Below, in pieces: positions 28,535-36,584 of a stretch of 64,000 nt of DNA (the stretch's first letter is position 1; the number at the start of each line of letters is the position of its first letter). This stretch comes from Paramagnetospirillum marisnigri (GTDB lineage: Bacteria > Pseudomonadota > Alphaproteobacteria > Rhodospirillales > Magnetospirillaceae), in the NCBI RefSeq assembly GCF_001650715.1, contig NZ_LWQT01000041.1, positions 1 through 64,000 of the forward strand, written 5' to 3'. The notes below the pieces were generated by a model, which worked only from the letters and a program-made list of their open reading frames with translations, was not told the origin of the DNA and searched no databases. A program made the position numbers and the translations under genes.

Positions 28535-29106
28535 GCGGCTCCGTTCTCCTTGATGAAGGTCGCCAGATCGGCGGCGATGGTCCGATCAACCGGCTTGTTG
28601 AGAAATTCTCCCAGCCGATCCAGGGGGACCAGTTTGACCGCCATGCTCTCCCATCCGAAGGTGGCAGGGCTTCCCCCGATCCGGCGGGCGATGTAATAGC
28701 GCCCGACGCTGGTATCACGCTGATAATCCCCAAGCAGGGCCAGTAACCCGACCCGAAGGCCGGATTCCTCGAAACCCTCCTTGATCGCCGTGGCCTGGAG
28801 GGAAAGGCCAGGTTCCCTGGTGCCCTTGGGGAAGGTGTGTTGGTAGCCGCCAAAATGGCCGCTGGGTTCCACGATCCAGACTCGCCGATCCGGTTCGACG
28901 ATAACCACTCCAGCCGATTGGGTCTTGCCCGGAGGTACATTCATGACCGGCTCCACCAAGTCTGACCGCTGACCCTCGACAAGCGCCCAGGCGGCTGGAG
29001 CACTCGGGCGACCAACCCACGGGCCAAACGGAATCCCGTTGAGCGATCTGGGGACTGTTGCATCCCTGGTAAAGATCAGGATTTCGGAATTGGGGTTGTC
29101 ATCCAC
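28519..29106 (-). CDS. Nudix hydrolase
   Basis: 195 residues. The Nudix box is seen as GTREPGLSLQATAIKEGFEE followed by SGL, matching Gx5Ex7REUxEExGU apart from Lys for Arg. N- and C-terminal parts are typical for nucleotide-sugar or nucleotide diphosphate pyrophosphohydrolases. Substrate unknown. Placed between the integrase and the TA pair in the island; it may have a defence-like or nucleotide-housekeeping role. Confidence 0.85.
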   Translation of the reverse strand: MDDNPNSEILIFTRDATVPRSLNGIPFGPWVGRPSAPAAWALVEGQRSDLVEPVMNVPPGKTQSAGVVIVEPDRRVWIVEPSGHFGGYQHTFPKGTREPGLSLQATAIKEGFEESGLRVGLLALLGDYQRDTSVGRYYIARRIGGSPATFGWESMAVKLVPLDRLGEFLNKPVDRTIAADLATFIKENGAACGFS

Positions 29107-29109
29107 GGG

Positions 29110-30336
29110 TCACTTTGCCTTCTTGATGGGATGAACGTTGCCCTTCTTTACGGGCATGGCGCAGAAATTCCCCCAGTCCTGCATCAGGCGGGTTCTTTTC
29201 TCGAACAAGTCACCACGGCGATAGGCGGCTTCGACCTTGTTGCCAATGGTGTGGGCCAGGGCCATCTCCTCGACATCGCGGGGATAAGCGGTCTGTTCGG
29301 CGCACCAGTCCCGAAAGGTGGAGCGGAATCCGTGCGCCGTGAGGTCGCCTCTATTCATCCGCTTGAGCAATTGCAGGAAAGCCATCCCGGAGAGGGGACG
29401 ATTGTCTTTCATGCCGGGAAAGACATAGTCGGAAACCTTAATCGTCTTCATGGCCTCGATGATGGCCATGGCGGCGGAGGAAAGCGGCACCCGGTGTTCC
29501 CGGCCAGCCTTCATCCGCTCACCGGGGATGGTCCACACCTTCTTATCGGCATCGATTTCCGACCATTTGGCACCGTAGGCCTCACCCGGTCTGGCCGCCG
29601 TCAGAATCTGAAATTCCAGTCCCCGTGCGCCAACGCTGTCTTGTGCGCGCAAGGCCTTCATGAAGGCGCCCATCTCCTCATAGGGTAGGGCGGCATGGTG
29701 CTGCACCTTCTGAACCTTGCTGCGTGGGGGCAGAAGCTTGTCCAGATGCCCCCGCCAACGCGCTGGGTTCTCCCCACGCCGGAGCCCCCTGGCAGTAGCC
29801 CAGTCCAAGATCGACTCGACCCGTCCCCTGACCCGGCTGGCGGTCTCCGTCTTGGTCTGCCAGATCGGCTCCAGAACCTTGAGCACCAAACCGGTATCGA
29901 CGGACTTTACCGCCAACGAGCCGAAAACCGGATACACATAGGTTTCCAGTGTCGAGCCCCATTGGGCTTTGTGCTTGGCATTCTTCCAGCCAGTCTTGTG
30001 GGCATCGATATAGGCTTCGGCACACTGCCGGAATGTCATCGCCTTGGCGGCGTCCAGGGCTGCCTCAAGTTGCCGCGCTTTCCTCTCTTCAATGGGGTCT
30101 TTTCGGTCCCGTAGCTGGCGACGGCATTGCTCGGCCTCCTCCCTGGCATTGGCCAACGGAACCGTGTCAACCGACCCCAGCCCCATCTCTCGGGCTTTGC
30201 CATCCAGCATGAAGCGGAACAGCCACGACTTGGTCCCGACCTTGGACACCTGGAGGTAGAGGCCGCCACCGTCGGCGTAGCGTCCGGCCTCTTTCATCTT
30301 GGAAACTTGTAGCGCCGTGAGCTTTCCAGCAGCCAT
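29110..30336 (-). CDS. Island integrase (P4-type tyrosine recombinase)
   Basis: 408 residues. DUF4102-type arm-binding domain at the N-terminus (LTALQVSKMKEAGRYADGGG, MGLGSVDTVPLANARE), core-binding domain, then the catalytic domain with ILTAARPGEAYGAKWSEID (Arg), LTAHGFRSTFRDWC (HxxR), LAHTIGNKVEAAYRRGD (His, Tyr). It should integrate and excise the island at tRNA-Ser. It lies next to attR, and arm-like repeats flank its promoter. Confidence 0.95.
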   Translation of the reverse strand: MAAGKLTALQVSKMKEAGRYADGGGLYLQVSKVGTKSWLFRFMLDGKAREMGLGSVDTVPLANAREEAEQCRRQLRDRKDPIEERKARQLEAALDAAKAMTFRQCAEAYIDAHKTGWKNAKHKAQWGSTLETYVYPVFGSLAVKSVDTGLVLKVLEPIWQTKTETASRVRGRVESILDWATARGLRRGENPARWRGHLDKLLPPRSKVQKVQHHAALPYEEMGAFMKALRAQDSVGARGLEFQILTAARPGEAYGAKWSEIDADKKVWTIPGERMKAGREHRVPLSSAAMAIIEAMKTIKVSDYVFPGMKDNRPLSGMAFLQLLKRMNRGDLTAHGFRSTFRDWCAEQTAYPRDVEEMALAHTIGNKVEAAYRRGDLFEKRTRLMQDWGNFCAMPVKKGNVHPIKKAK

Positions 30337-30350
30337 CCGCCAACATCCTC

Positions 30351-30373
30351 AACCCACAAATATACCCACAAAC
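30351..30373 (+). repeat. Probable integrase arm-type site, right
   Basis: Partner of 16838-16860: two CCCACAAA units spaced by five bases, located just upstream of the integrase start codon. Confidence 0.6.
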
Positions 30374-30491
30374 ATGCCATGGATTTTCCGGTGCAGCAAT
30401 GGACGGCCTTGGATAAGCGATCGGAATAATCACTATATATCAGCTACATTTATGGGCGATTGGAGATGCTTATGGATATAATATTGGCGGA

Positions 30492-30507
30492 CTCTCCCTC
30501 CGCCATT
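30492..30507 (+). repeat. attR of the tRNA-Ser island
   Basis: Exact direct copy of CTCTCCCTCCGCCATT, the tRNA-Ser 3' end. It marks the right boundary of the island. Confidence 0.88.
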
Positions 30508-30536
30508 ACTTCTAAAGAATAGATTCTCTGACGCAC

Positions 30537-30564
30537 AGAGCCTTGGGCTAAAGCCCAAGGCTCT
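30537..30564. terminator. Perfect 12-bp hairpin beyond attR
   Basis: AGAGCCTTGGGC, loop TAAA, GCCCAAGGCTCT. The stem is perfect but no T-tract follows on either side, so it may be a terminator of intrinsic type with weak tail, or a transcript-end stem of the chromosomal gene order before island insertion. Confidence 0.5.
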
Positions 30565-30963
30565 GCGGCGTTTCAAGTATGTAGCTGTTGACCTTCTGGT
30601 CTTGTGACAGCGCATTTTTAAACAATTTTCTCTTCTCTCCCGCCCTGTTTCTCTGGAAGCTGTTGACTGCCGCCAAACGGTACGGATTTAAAAGTTGCAA
30701 GTTATTCAAAGAGTTGCGGGGCCAAAAGCTGTTGACCTTTTCGCAGTTTTTGCTGGCGCCGGAAAGAGTCTGGGAGTGGAATGGGCGGTCAACAGCTTCT
30801 CGTCCTGGCTGATGTGGAGGCCGCCATTCAAGTCTCGGCCATCGGGGGCCTCCTGTCTGTAGGGTGGTTGGGAAACCAATCCTGTCAGACCGGAGCCTTC
30901 GACGTCACTTCACACACCAATATCGCTGTAGCGGTTTTGTTCAATCCCGAATCTCAACAGATC
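30565..30963. other. Gene-free region with repeated GCTGTTGAC motifs
   Basis: No supported gene. GCTGTTGAC occurs near 30583, 30659 and 30729, the last beginning the 73-bp inverted-repeat element. The region is downstream of the hemerythrin fusion gene and may be the debris of small palindromic elements. Confidence 0.5.
30726..30798. repeat. Dispersed inverted-repeat element, copy 1
   Basis: Ends are AAGCTGTTGACC and GGTCAACAGCTT, a perfect 12-bp inverted pair. The interior includes TTTTCGCAGTTTTTGCTGG. A related copy lies at 36021-36090 with the same left interior. Size and terminal repeats fit a tiny non-autonomous element or a structured RNA gene. Confidence 0.65.
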
Positions 30964-33573
30964 CTAAAACACCCCTCGCTCGTTCAGGAATTCCCCATAT
31001 CGCCGGTCTTCGATCAGGATGTGCTTTACGATCCAGCCATGAAGGAAGGCCAAAATTTCATCAGCTGGAATTGATGCTCCTCCAGCAATCCGGCTCTGTA
31101 ATTCCTCAACCTGCGCCACCAGTCCAGCGTGGGCCCTTGAATGCCCAAGCTCAGCCGGGTACTGGTATCCATGAAGCAACTCCTCTTCAGCTTGGAAGTG
31201 ATAGCGCGTGTAATCCACCAGCTTGGAGAGCGCCTCGGCCACTTCGCCGACTTCGGTCTTTCGCTCCACTGCGTCCAGAACGCGATTGGCGGAGGCAAAG
31301 AGACGCCGATGCTGCATATCGATCCATTGGATATGGACCGAATACTCGTCATGCCATTTGAGAAGGTTCCGGCCATCCAATTGACACGCCGAAGGCTCTA
31401 CACTTGTCCGTCGGCCGAATGTTTCAAACAGCTTCCACCGCACATTGGGGATTTCCCCCAGCTGGCTGGTGGGTAGCTGATACAGCACAACCTCGGTATC
31501 GCACTTGAACGACGCGATCACCGGCACATCGAACACAGCCCTCTCCTCTCCAAAGAAATCTCCGGGTCCGAGACTTTCCAGAAGCTTTTCTCCCAGGATG
31601 CGAGATATGCGGCCAGTTTCGATCAGGTATACGGCAGGGGCGGCTTGGTCGATCTGCATGCCTGCAGCAACTCGGATGGTCTTAGCATTCTTGGCGATAG
31701 CATTTAGCGTCCCCGTTGATACCACGTCGCCCAACAGCCACGTCCTACTGAGGAATTCCCGCGTTTCAAAAAGGCGCGATATCCCGGCGAATAAGTCATG
31801 ACGCATAATGAAGGCGCGGTACAGATCCGCAGGAAGTGCCAATGCCTGAACGAAACTTAAGGCCCGGATAGTTTCTAAGGCTGGCATGTCCTGAAGGCCC
31901 GACATTTCCCCCAAGAACGCCCCTGCCGACAACTCAGCACGAAAATCCGACTCTTCGTCTAGGAGTTCGACCAATCCCGTCAGCAGCAGATAGATACGAT
32001 CATGCTGGTTGCCGCCACGTAGAAGGATGCTCTCAGGATTGAAGGTAACAACAGGTCCATTGAGAAGGCCTCCCAATTCAGGAGCAGGCACTCCGGATAG
32101 ATGATCCGCCAAGAAATGGAATGCGGCACGGCTCAGAAAATCACGATGGCTGGGGATCAGAACGTCAACGGAACCGAATGACGACCCGGAACCGATCCGC
32201 TTCTGCTCCCGGGTTAATGGTAATGATGTGTGAGCGAGAATGATCCGACTGGAGTGATCTGAAGTGAAGTCAGTCGCCTCTCCATGGATCATACCGCCGC
32301 CAATATCGATCTTCTTGATGTCCGAGGGTTCTGCGTAATCGGCAACGATCTGATCATACAAGGAGCGATCAAGGCCGGGCTTCGACGGATCGTCGGTGAT
32401 CATCCCGGCCAATGTCTTCAAACCCACCACATCAGCAAAATGGGCATAACTCCGATAGCCACCTTCGGCCAACGCCCGGAAATGGAAAATGGTGGTCTCC
32501 ACCGGATGCGGCGAGAAAACAGGTTTTACCTCCATGCCATCAAGGTTGTTCCATTCGCCGAGCCGAAGATCGACCACATTAAAGTAGCTGGAAAAGTCGC
32601 GTTCCTCGATATCCAGCAGTGCCGCGAGCTTCTTGGTCACGGCCGCCCGCACCATCGGCACGGCAAAGAATTTGACCCGCCGATCCGCCCGCATCAGCGT
32701 TGTCAGGCCGGCGATATGGTCGTCGTGGGAATGCGTGACGAAAACGCCTTCAATTTCATTGACGCCCACACCTAGGGCACGCAAAGACGCGGACAAATTC
32801 GGCCCCGCATCGACCAGATTGATCTTTCCTTGATAAACGACAATTGACCCCATGGTGGCTCGACGGATATCCCATCCATCCCCCTCGCCAAGATGAACGA
32901 CGGCGAAATACTCACGGGGAAACTGCGTTGCGCCCAAGGAGTAAGGACACTCATAAGTCTGGAACGCGCCAAGATTGAGATCGACCTCTAGAGCCTCTTG
33001 CCCAGCGCGAAATTCAAAGACATTTGGCCGCAGGCGACGAAGCTCGACCCCCGGTCGGATCTCGACGGATCCCTCGCCCAGCGCCACCCCATCCAGCAAA
33101 TCGCGGGGATGGGCAATCCGGCCAAAGGCGAAGCGGAGCTTGAGCCGCATCATTTGGTGCGCCTGGTTCGCAGGCACTCCAGCTGCCAGAATCTCCTCCT
33201 CCGATATCAGGCCGTAATTGCCTCGGAAGATGTACTGCATCTGGGCCTCGACCCGTTCCCGCCCACCGATCAGCATGGGCTTTATGCCGGTGTTGTTAGG
33301 GTGACCTGGCAGCAACATCCCTTGGCGATAGAACATCTGCAGCACCGGGAATTCCGCCAGATTGGCAAAATCTCCGCCCTGGACCATCACATCGGACAGT
33401 AGAATGGCATTGGGACCGGTTTCACAGGCGACGCCCTTGACCACGGTTGGCCGAACAAGGCCGCGCCGGATCAGATGCTTGATCGTATCCGCCGGACACC
33501 CGCATAGAATTCGCAGGTCAGCCTCGGGGATTTCAACCCAGGCGACTCCTGGTGTCACATCAATCTTGAACAT
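30964..33573 (-). CDS. MBL-fold / dual cNMP-binding / hemerythrin fusion protein
   Basis: 869 residues, cytoplasmic (no signal or membrane segment). Residues 1-190: unassigned. About 215-490: metallo-beta-lactamase fold with HSHDDH at 281-286 and later His/Asp (H356, D423, H430, H448 region). About 500-610 and 625-725: two cyclic-nucleotide-binding-like beta barrels (SILLRGGNQHDRIYLLLTG; TIRVAAGMQIDQAAPAVYL, LGPGDFFGEERAVFD). About 735-869: bacteriohemerythrin with all seven ligands H755, H792, E796, H811, H815, H851, D856. The protein probably couples O2/redox and nucleotide sensing to the MBL module. Long intergenic space at the 5' side is shared with a divergent hemerythrin gene. Confidence 0.85.
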   Translation of the reverse strand: MFKIDVTPGVAWVEIPEADLRILCGCPADTIKHLIRRGLVRPTVVKGVACETGPNAILLSDVMVQGGDFANLAEFPVLQMFYRQGMLLPGHPNNTGIKPMLIGGRERVEAQMQYIFRGNYGLISEEEILAAGVPANQAHQMMRLKLRFAFGRIAHPRDLLDGVALGEGSVEIRPGVELRRLRPNVFEFRAGQEALEVDLNLGAFQTYECPYSLGATQFPREYFAVVHLGEGDGWDIRRATMGSIVVYQGKINLVDAGPNLSASLRALGVGVNEIEGVFVTHSHDDHIAGLTTLMRADRRVKFFAVPMVRAAVTKKLAALLDIEERDFSSYFNVVDLRLGEWNNLDGMEVKPVFSPHPVETTIFHFRALAEGGYRSYAHFADVVGLKTLAGMITDDPSKPGLDRSLYDQIVADYAEPSDIKKIDIGGGMIHGEATDFTSDHSSRIILAHTSLPLTREQKRIGSGSSFGSVDVLIPSHRDFLSRAAFHFLADHLSGVPAPELGGLLNGPVVTFNPESILLRGGNQHDRIYLLLTGLVELLDEESDFRAELSAGAFLGEMSGLQDMPALETIRALSFVQALALPADLYRAFIMRHDLFAGISRLFETREFLSRTWLLGDVVSTGTLNAIAKNAKTIRVAAGMQIDQAAPAVYLIETGRISRILGEKLLESLGPGDFFGEERAVFDVPVIASFKCDTEVVLYQLPTSQLGEIPNVRWKLFETFGRRTSVEPSACQLDGRNLLKWHDEYSVHIQWIDMQHRRLFASANRVLDAVERKTEVGEVAEALSKLVDYTRYHFQAEEELLHGYQYPAELGHSRAHAGLVAQVEELQSRIAGGASIPADEILAFLHGWIVKHILIEDRRYGEFLNERGVF

Positions 33574-33825
33574 CGATCAACCTCCGGTGAAGCCCCTTGA
33601 GGAATACAGCCCAACTTTTCAGCTTTCTGCGTTCCAGGCCGAACCTGCCGAGGCATAATGGGAGCATACTTCCGCCTTAGCCTCTAGGCATATTTGGAAT
33701 TCCACCCGTGTGGCGCAATAGCGGTTTCGCCCACTCTGCTTGACACCCTAGACTGCGCTTCAATCCGTTGCGCCCTAACTACCTTAGATGTAGGGTTTGT
33801 TCCTGAATTCTCTCGGGAGCCCCCC
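33574..33825. promoter_or_regulatory. Divergent promoter region
   Basis: The 252 bases separate the start codons of the fusion gene and of the single-domain hemerythrin, which face away from each other. Both promoters must lie here; no specific operator was recognised. Shared control of the two hemerythrin genes is likely. Confidence 0.5.
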
Positions 33826-34236
33826 ATGCCTAACAAGATCGAGTGGTCGGAAGAACTCCTCGTAAACGTCACCGCCATCGACTGCGATCACCAGAAACTT
33901 TTTGTCCTAATGAATGATATTTTTTCAACAGCACATCACGGCGCGGCAGCCATCAATACTGCCATCGGGGCACTGTGCAGCTATACCAAGGAACATTTCG
34001 CTCGTGAGCAGGAAAGTATGCGCCGGGCAGATTACCCGGCTTTATCTGCCCATACATACGAGCACGAACACCTTGTTTTCCAACTCGAGTCCATGATTAA
34101 TCGCCTCATGGAAGTGGGGCCCGATGCAGTTGATGAGGCGCTTGCTTCCTTTCTCGAGGAATGGCTCACCAGCCATATTCTTAAGTTTGATATGGAATAC
34201 GCTGCATATTTGCGAAAATCCGGTCAGAAGGGCTGA
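33826..34236 (+). CDS. Bacteriohemerythrin
   Basis: 136 residues, one-domain. All seven di-iron ligands are present: H22 (DCDH), H57 and E61 (HFARE), H76, H80, H117 and D122. The ATG at 33826 has GGGAG upstream and gives the family length; a longer frame from 33694 is rejected. Probably binds O2 in the cytoplasm. Divergent from the fusion gene and convergent with the diguanylate cyclase gene 27 bases away. Confidence 0.93.
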   Translation: MPNKIEWSEELLVNVTAIDCDHQKLFVLMNDIFSTAHHGAAAINTAIGALCSYTKEHFAREQESMRRADYPALSAHTYEHEHLVFQLESMINRLMEVGPDAVDEALASFLEEWLTSHILKFDMEYAAYLRKSGQKG

Positions 34237-34263
34237 TGTCGGCCAGCGGAATAGAAAGTTTTA

Positions 34264-34968
34264 CTAGGACGCCATGGTCAAGCGATTGCGACCGGATTCC
34301 TTGGAAACATAGAGCTGCGCATCAGCTGCCTCGATCATCTGCTTAGGCGTCGTTCCCTCGTTGGGAATAAGGGATACGCCGCCGATGCTCAGCGTGATGA
34401 TGTCGATGGCTTTGGAAAAAGCGTGGGGAATGGCTAGGCCCCGAACTGCATCTAGGATGGCATTGCCAACCGCTTCGACACCACTGTCATCGGTATCGGG
34501 CAGGATGCAGACCAGTTCCTCGCCGCCGTAGCGGGCAGTCAGATCGGGGGGGCGCTTAACGATGGACTGCACCTCTTGGGCCACCGCCCGCAAGCAGTCA
34601 TCGCCTGCCGAATGGCCGTAATTGTCATTGAACAGCTTGAAGCAATCGATATCCATCAGAAGCAGGCCTACACGGGTTTTTGACCTGACGGCGCGGGCCA
34701 GTTCCTGAGCCAAGGACTCGTCGAACCAGCGACGGTTGGCGATGCCCGTTAGGCCGTCGGTGCGCGACATGGCGAGCACGGCGGCGTGGGCCACGGCAAG
34801 TTGGCGCTCAGAGCGTACAAACTGCTCCACCAGTTCGGTCAGCAGGTTCTGGTTGATCCGTTGATCGGCAAGTTGCGCCTGCTGCTCTAATACCTTTGAC
34901 ATCAGAGTGCCAACCGAATGACCGACGGTGGTTTCAAGTGTGAAGTCGATCCCGCTTAGTTTGGCCAT
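34264..34968 (-). CDS. Diguanylate cyclase (GGDEF)
   Basis: 234 residues. N-terminal 65 residues are helical with no known sensor. GGDEF domain from about 68: DGLTGIANRR, MDIDCFKLFNDNYGHSAGD, active-site GGEEL at 148-152 with the allosteric I-site RPPD at 139-142, spaced by five residues as in product-inhibited enzymes. It should make c-di-GMP from GTP. Cotranscribed with the MBL protein nine bases upstream, which is the likely input. Confidence 0.92.
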   Translation of the reverse strand: MAKLSGIDFTLETTVGHSVGTLMSKVLEQQAQLADQRINQNLLTELVEQFVRSERQLAVAHAAVLAMSRTDGLTGIANRRWFDESLAQELARAVRSKTRVGLLLMDIDCFKLFNDNYGHSAGDDCLRAVAQEVQSIVKRPPDLTARYGGEELVCILPDTDDSGVEAVGNAILDAVRGLAIPHAFSKAIDIITLSIGGVSLIPNEGTTPKQMIEAADAQLYVSKESGRNRLTMAS

Positions 34969-34977
34969 AGCCTGTCC

Positions 34978-35835
34978 TCACTCCGGAACCGAAGCTGCAT
35001 CGGCAATACCATCAATACCTATGTCATTCATGCTTTGAAGGCGAATGATGGCCGCCTTGATATCTTCGGCCCGATACAGGATAGAACCATGTTGGGGAGC
35101 TACCATGGTCGCGCCGATAGAGTTGATCACATTCATGGCATGCCTGAGTTGCCGGTTGCCTGGCATCACCTTGCGATGAAAATAGTGCATGCCGCTCCAA
35201 GGACAGGGGGTGCCGGTATCCTCGCAGGGTTCATCGGGACGATCTGGCCAAGCCACCTCGCAGGCTAGACACTTATGATCGAAGTCGGCGAATAGTCGCC
35301 AATTGCTGAAGGCCCCCGAACTACCAAATAGATCGCTAGTGAAGAGGATGCCGCTGGTCTCGTCATATGTGATGAAGCTACCAGCAGAATGTGCGTATGG
35401 CGTGTGGAAGAACCGAAGCGTCCGCCCGGATCGCGTTGTCAACTTCCGCTCCATCCGGTCGATGCACAGGAGTGGAGACTGAACAGAATAGTGCTGGATG
35501 AAAGGATTGTTCTCAGCATGAGAAATTATTTTCAGATCGGTTGAGTCAATGAGGCTTTCGAGATTGGGGATAGAGCCGCACAAGTCGGGGTCATAGTGTT
35601 GGTAGATCAGGTGGCTGATCTGCTTGGGAGATATCCCAGTCTGGAGGACCTTGCGCATCACTGTGCTGAAGTCGGGTCGGGACCCGCCGTCGATCAGAAT
35701 AGCCTCATCACCATCGACGACCAGATAGGGATTGCACTGCAAGCGCCCTTCTAGATCGGCGAAACCAACCCAGAAGATTCCCTCTGCCAGCTTTACCGGC
35801 CTGTCATAATCGATGTTCTGGTCAAGAATGCTCAT
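34978..35835 (-). CDS. Flavodiiron-like (ODP-type) MBL protein
   Basis: 285 residues from the second Met; an ATG six codons upstream is possible. No flavodoxin domain and no signal. The metal motif is YQHYDPDLCGS (HxDxD, without the usual following His), with FFHTPYAHSAGS, FTSDLFG and APQHGS supplying the other ligands in the order of flavodiiron cores. MBL proteins of this kind (ODP) have been described as di-iron O2 sensors in chemotaxis. A Cys-rich insertion (KCLACEVAW to TPCPW) may bind another metal. Operon with the GGDEF gene suggests an O2-controlled c-di-GMP switch. Confidence 0.8.
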   Translation of the reverse strand: MSILDQNIDYDRPVKLAEGIFWVGFADLEGRLQCNPYLVVDGDEAILIDGGSRPDFSTVMRKVLQTGISPKQISHLIYQHYDPDLCGSIPNLESLIDSTDLKIISHAENNPFIQHYSVQSPLLCIDRMERKLTTRSGRTLRFFHTPYAHSAGSFITYDETSGILFTSDLFGSSGAFSNWRLFADFDHKCLACEVAWPDRPDEPCEDTGTPCPWSGMHYFHRKVMPGNRQLRHAMNVINSIGATMVAPQHGSILYRAEDIKAAIIRLQSMNDIGIDGIADAASVPE

Positions 35836-36020
35836 TCCGTTTTCACCCCACATCTGGATAGAGCTTCACACTGGGAGTATAGCCCAAAGGTTATGAGCAT
35901 CCCATGCCGATAGTACATGCGCTTACAAGTATGACGCAAAGAGGTTATTGCCATTAATCTCGAGCATGGCCAGGGACAAGCCAATGCCGCACGGTCCGAT
36001 TTTGTCGGATGGCGCCAAAA

Positions 36021-36090
36021 TCTGTTGACCTTTTCGCAGTTTTTGCTGGTGCAGGAAAGAGTCCGGGCGTGAGACAGACGGTCAACAGCT
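36021..36090. repeat. Dispersed inverted-repeat element, copy 2
   Basis: Starts CTGTTGACCTTTTCGCAG and ends GGTCAACAGCT; the same design as 30726-30798, with differences mainly in the right half and one changed base in the left terminal repeat (T for G). The similarity extends a few bases left (GCCAAAA). It lies in the gene-poor gap 35854-36120. Confidence 0.65.
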
Positions 36091-36120
36091 GGTACGGGAG
36101 TGGTCGCCGACCTGCCCGTG

Positions 36121-36255
36121 TCACCATTTCCCCAGCAAAAATTCCACATCGTTTTCGCCGATGTCGAGGGTGCTTCCTGCCTCTGGATCGAATAGATCGT
36201 CGGCCAGCGCCTGCTTGCGGGTTTTCAGTTCGGCCATGTGCGGCATCGCCTTCAT
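36121..36255 (-). pseudogene. Possible remnant of a helicase C-terminus
   Basis: A 44-codon frame ends ELKTRKQALADDLF...DVEFLLGKW, similar in pattern to the C-terminal tail of SNF2-type helicases (TRKQALAD, then a short acidic segment and a hydrophobic end). No start site or upstream domain is present. If correct it is a relic; the assignment is weak. Confidence 0.25.
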
Positions 36256-36584
36256 CGTGGTGATGGCTGCGTATGCCATCTTGGAAAGCCAGCGGCGTAC
36301 AGATCGCCAGCTTCTGCGAGAGATGCATCAGTGGATCAAGGACAATTGCTGCTATTGCGACATTTGCCGAGCGGCAGAAACTGCATAATTGGACACCGCA
36401 TGCGGCCAAGATATGGTCCCAGTTTCTGGATTCGATGGTCAACATCGTCACCAATGAAATCCCCGCCTAGCTGCGCCACGTTGGGGGCGAGAAAGTTGAT
36501 CCCGTTGCTCCGCACCGTCATCGGCTGGATGCACGAAATCTTGGCCGTCGCCAACGAGATCACCGGCTGGCGTCGGAGAAGATA
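36256..36584. other. Gene-poor region
   Basis: Short frames occur on both strands but none has a family signature, good start or coherent length. Possibly decayed DNA linked to the helicase-like relic. Nothing else is seen. Confidence 0.4.

Larger units (their letters stand above)
16785..30507. mobile_element. Integrative island in tRNA-Ser(GGA)
   Basis: A 13.7-kb segment is bounded by the 16-bp direct repeats, with a P4-type integrase (29110-30336) next to attR and transcribed inward. Cargo: HGG-motif protein, replication proteins (DUF3987, Toprim primase), AlpA-like regulator, an autotransporter operon, a toxin-antitoxin pair and a Nudix pair. No capsid, tail, terminase-large or conjugation gene is present, so it is not self-packaging or self-conjugating as seen. 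It could be a satellite-like or defective element. Confidence 0.85.

Noticed and set aside
36256-36584. Overlapping small ORFs on both strands
   Set aside because: No ribosome site, no conserved pattern; left as an unassigned gap.
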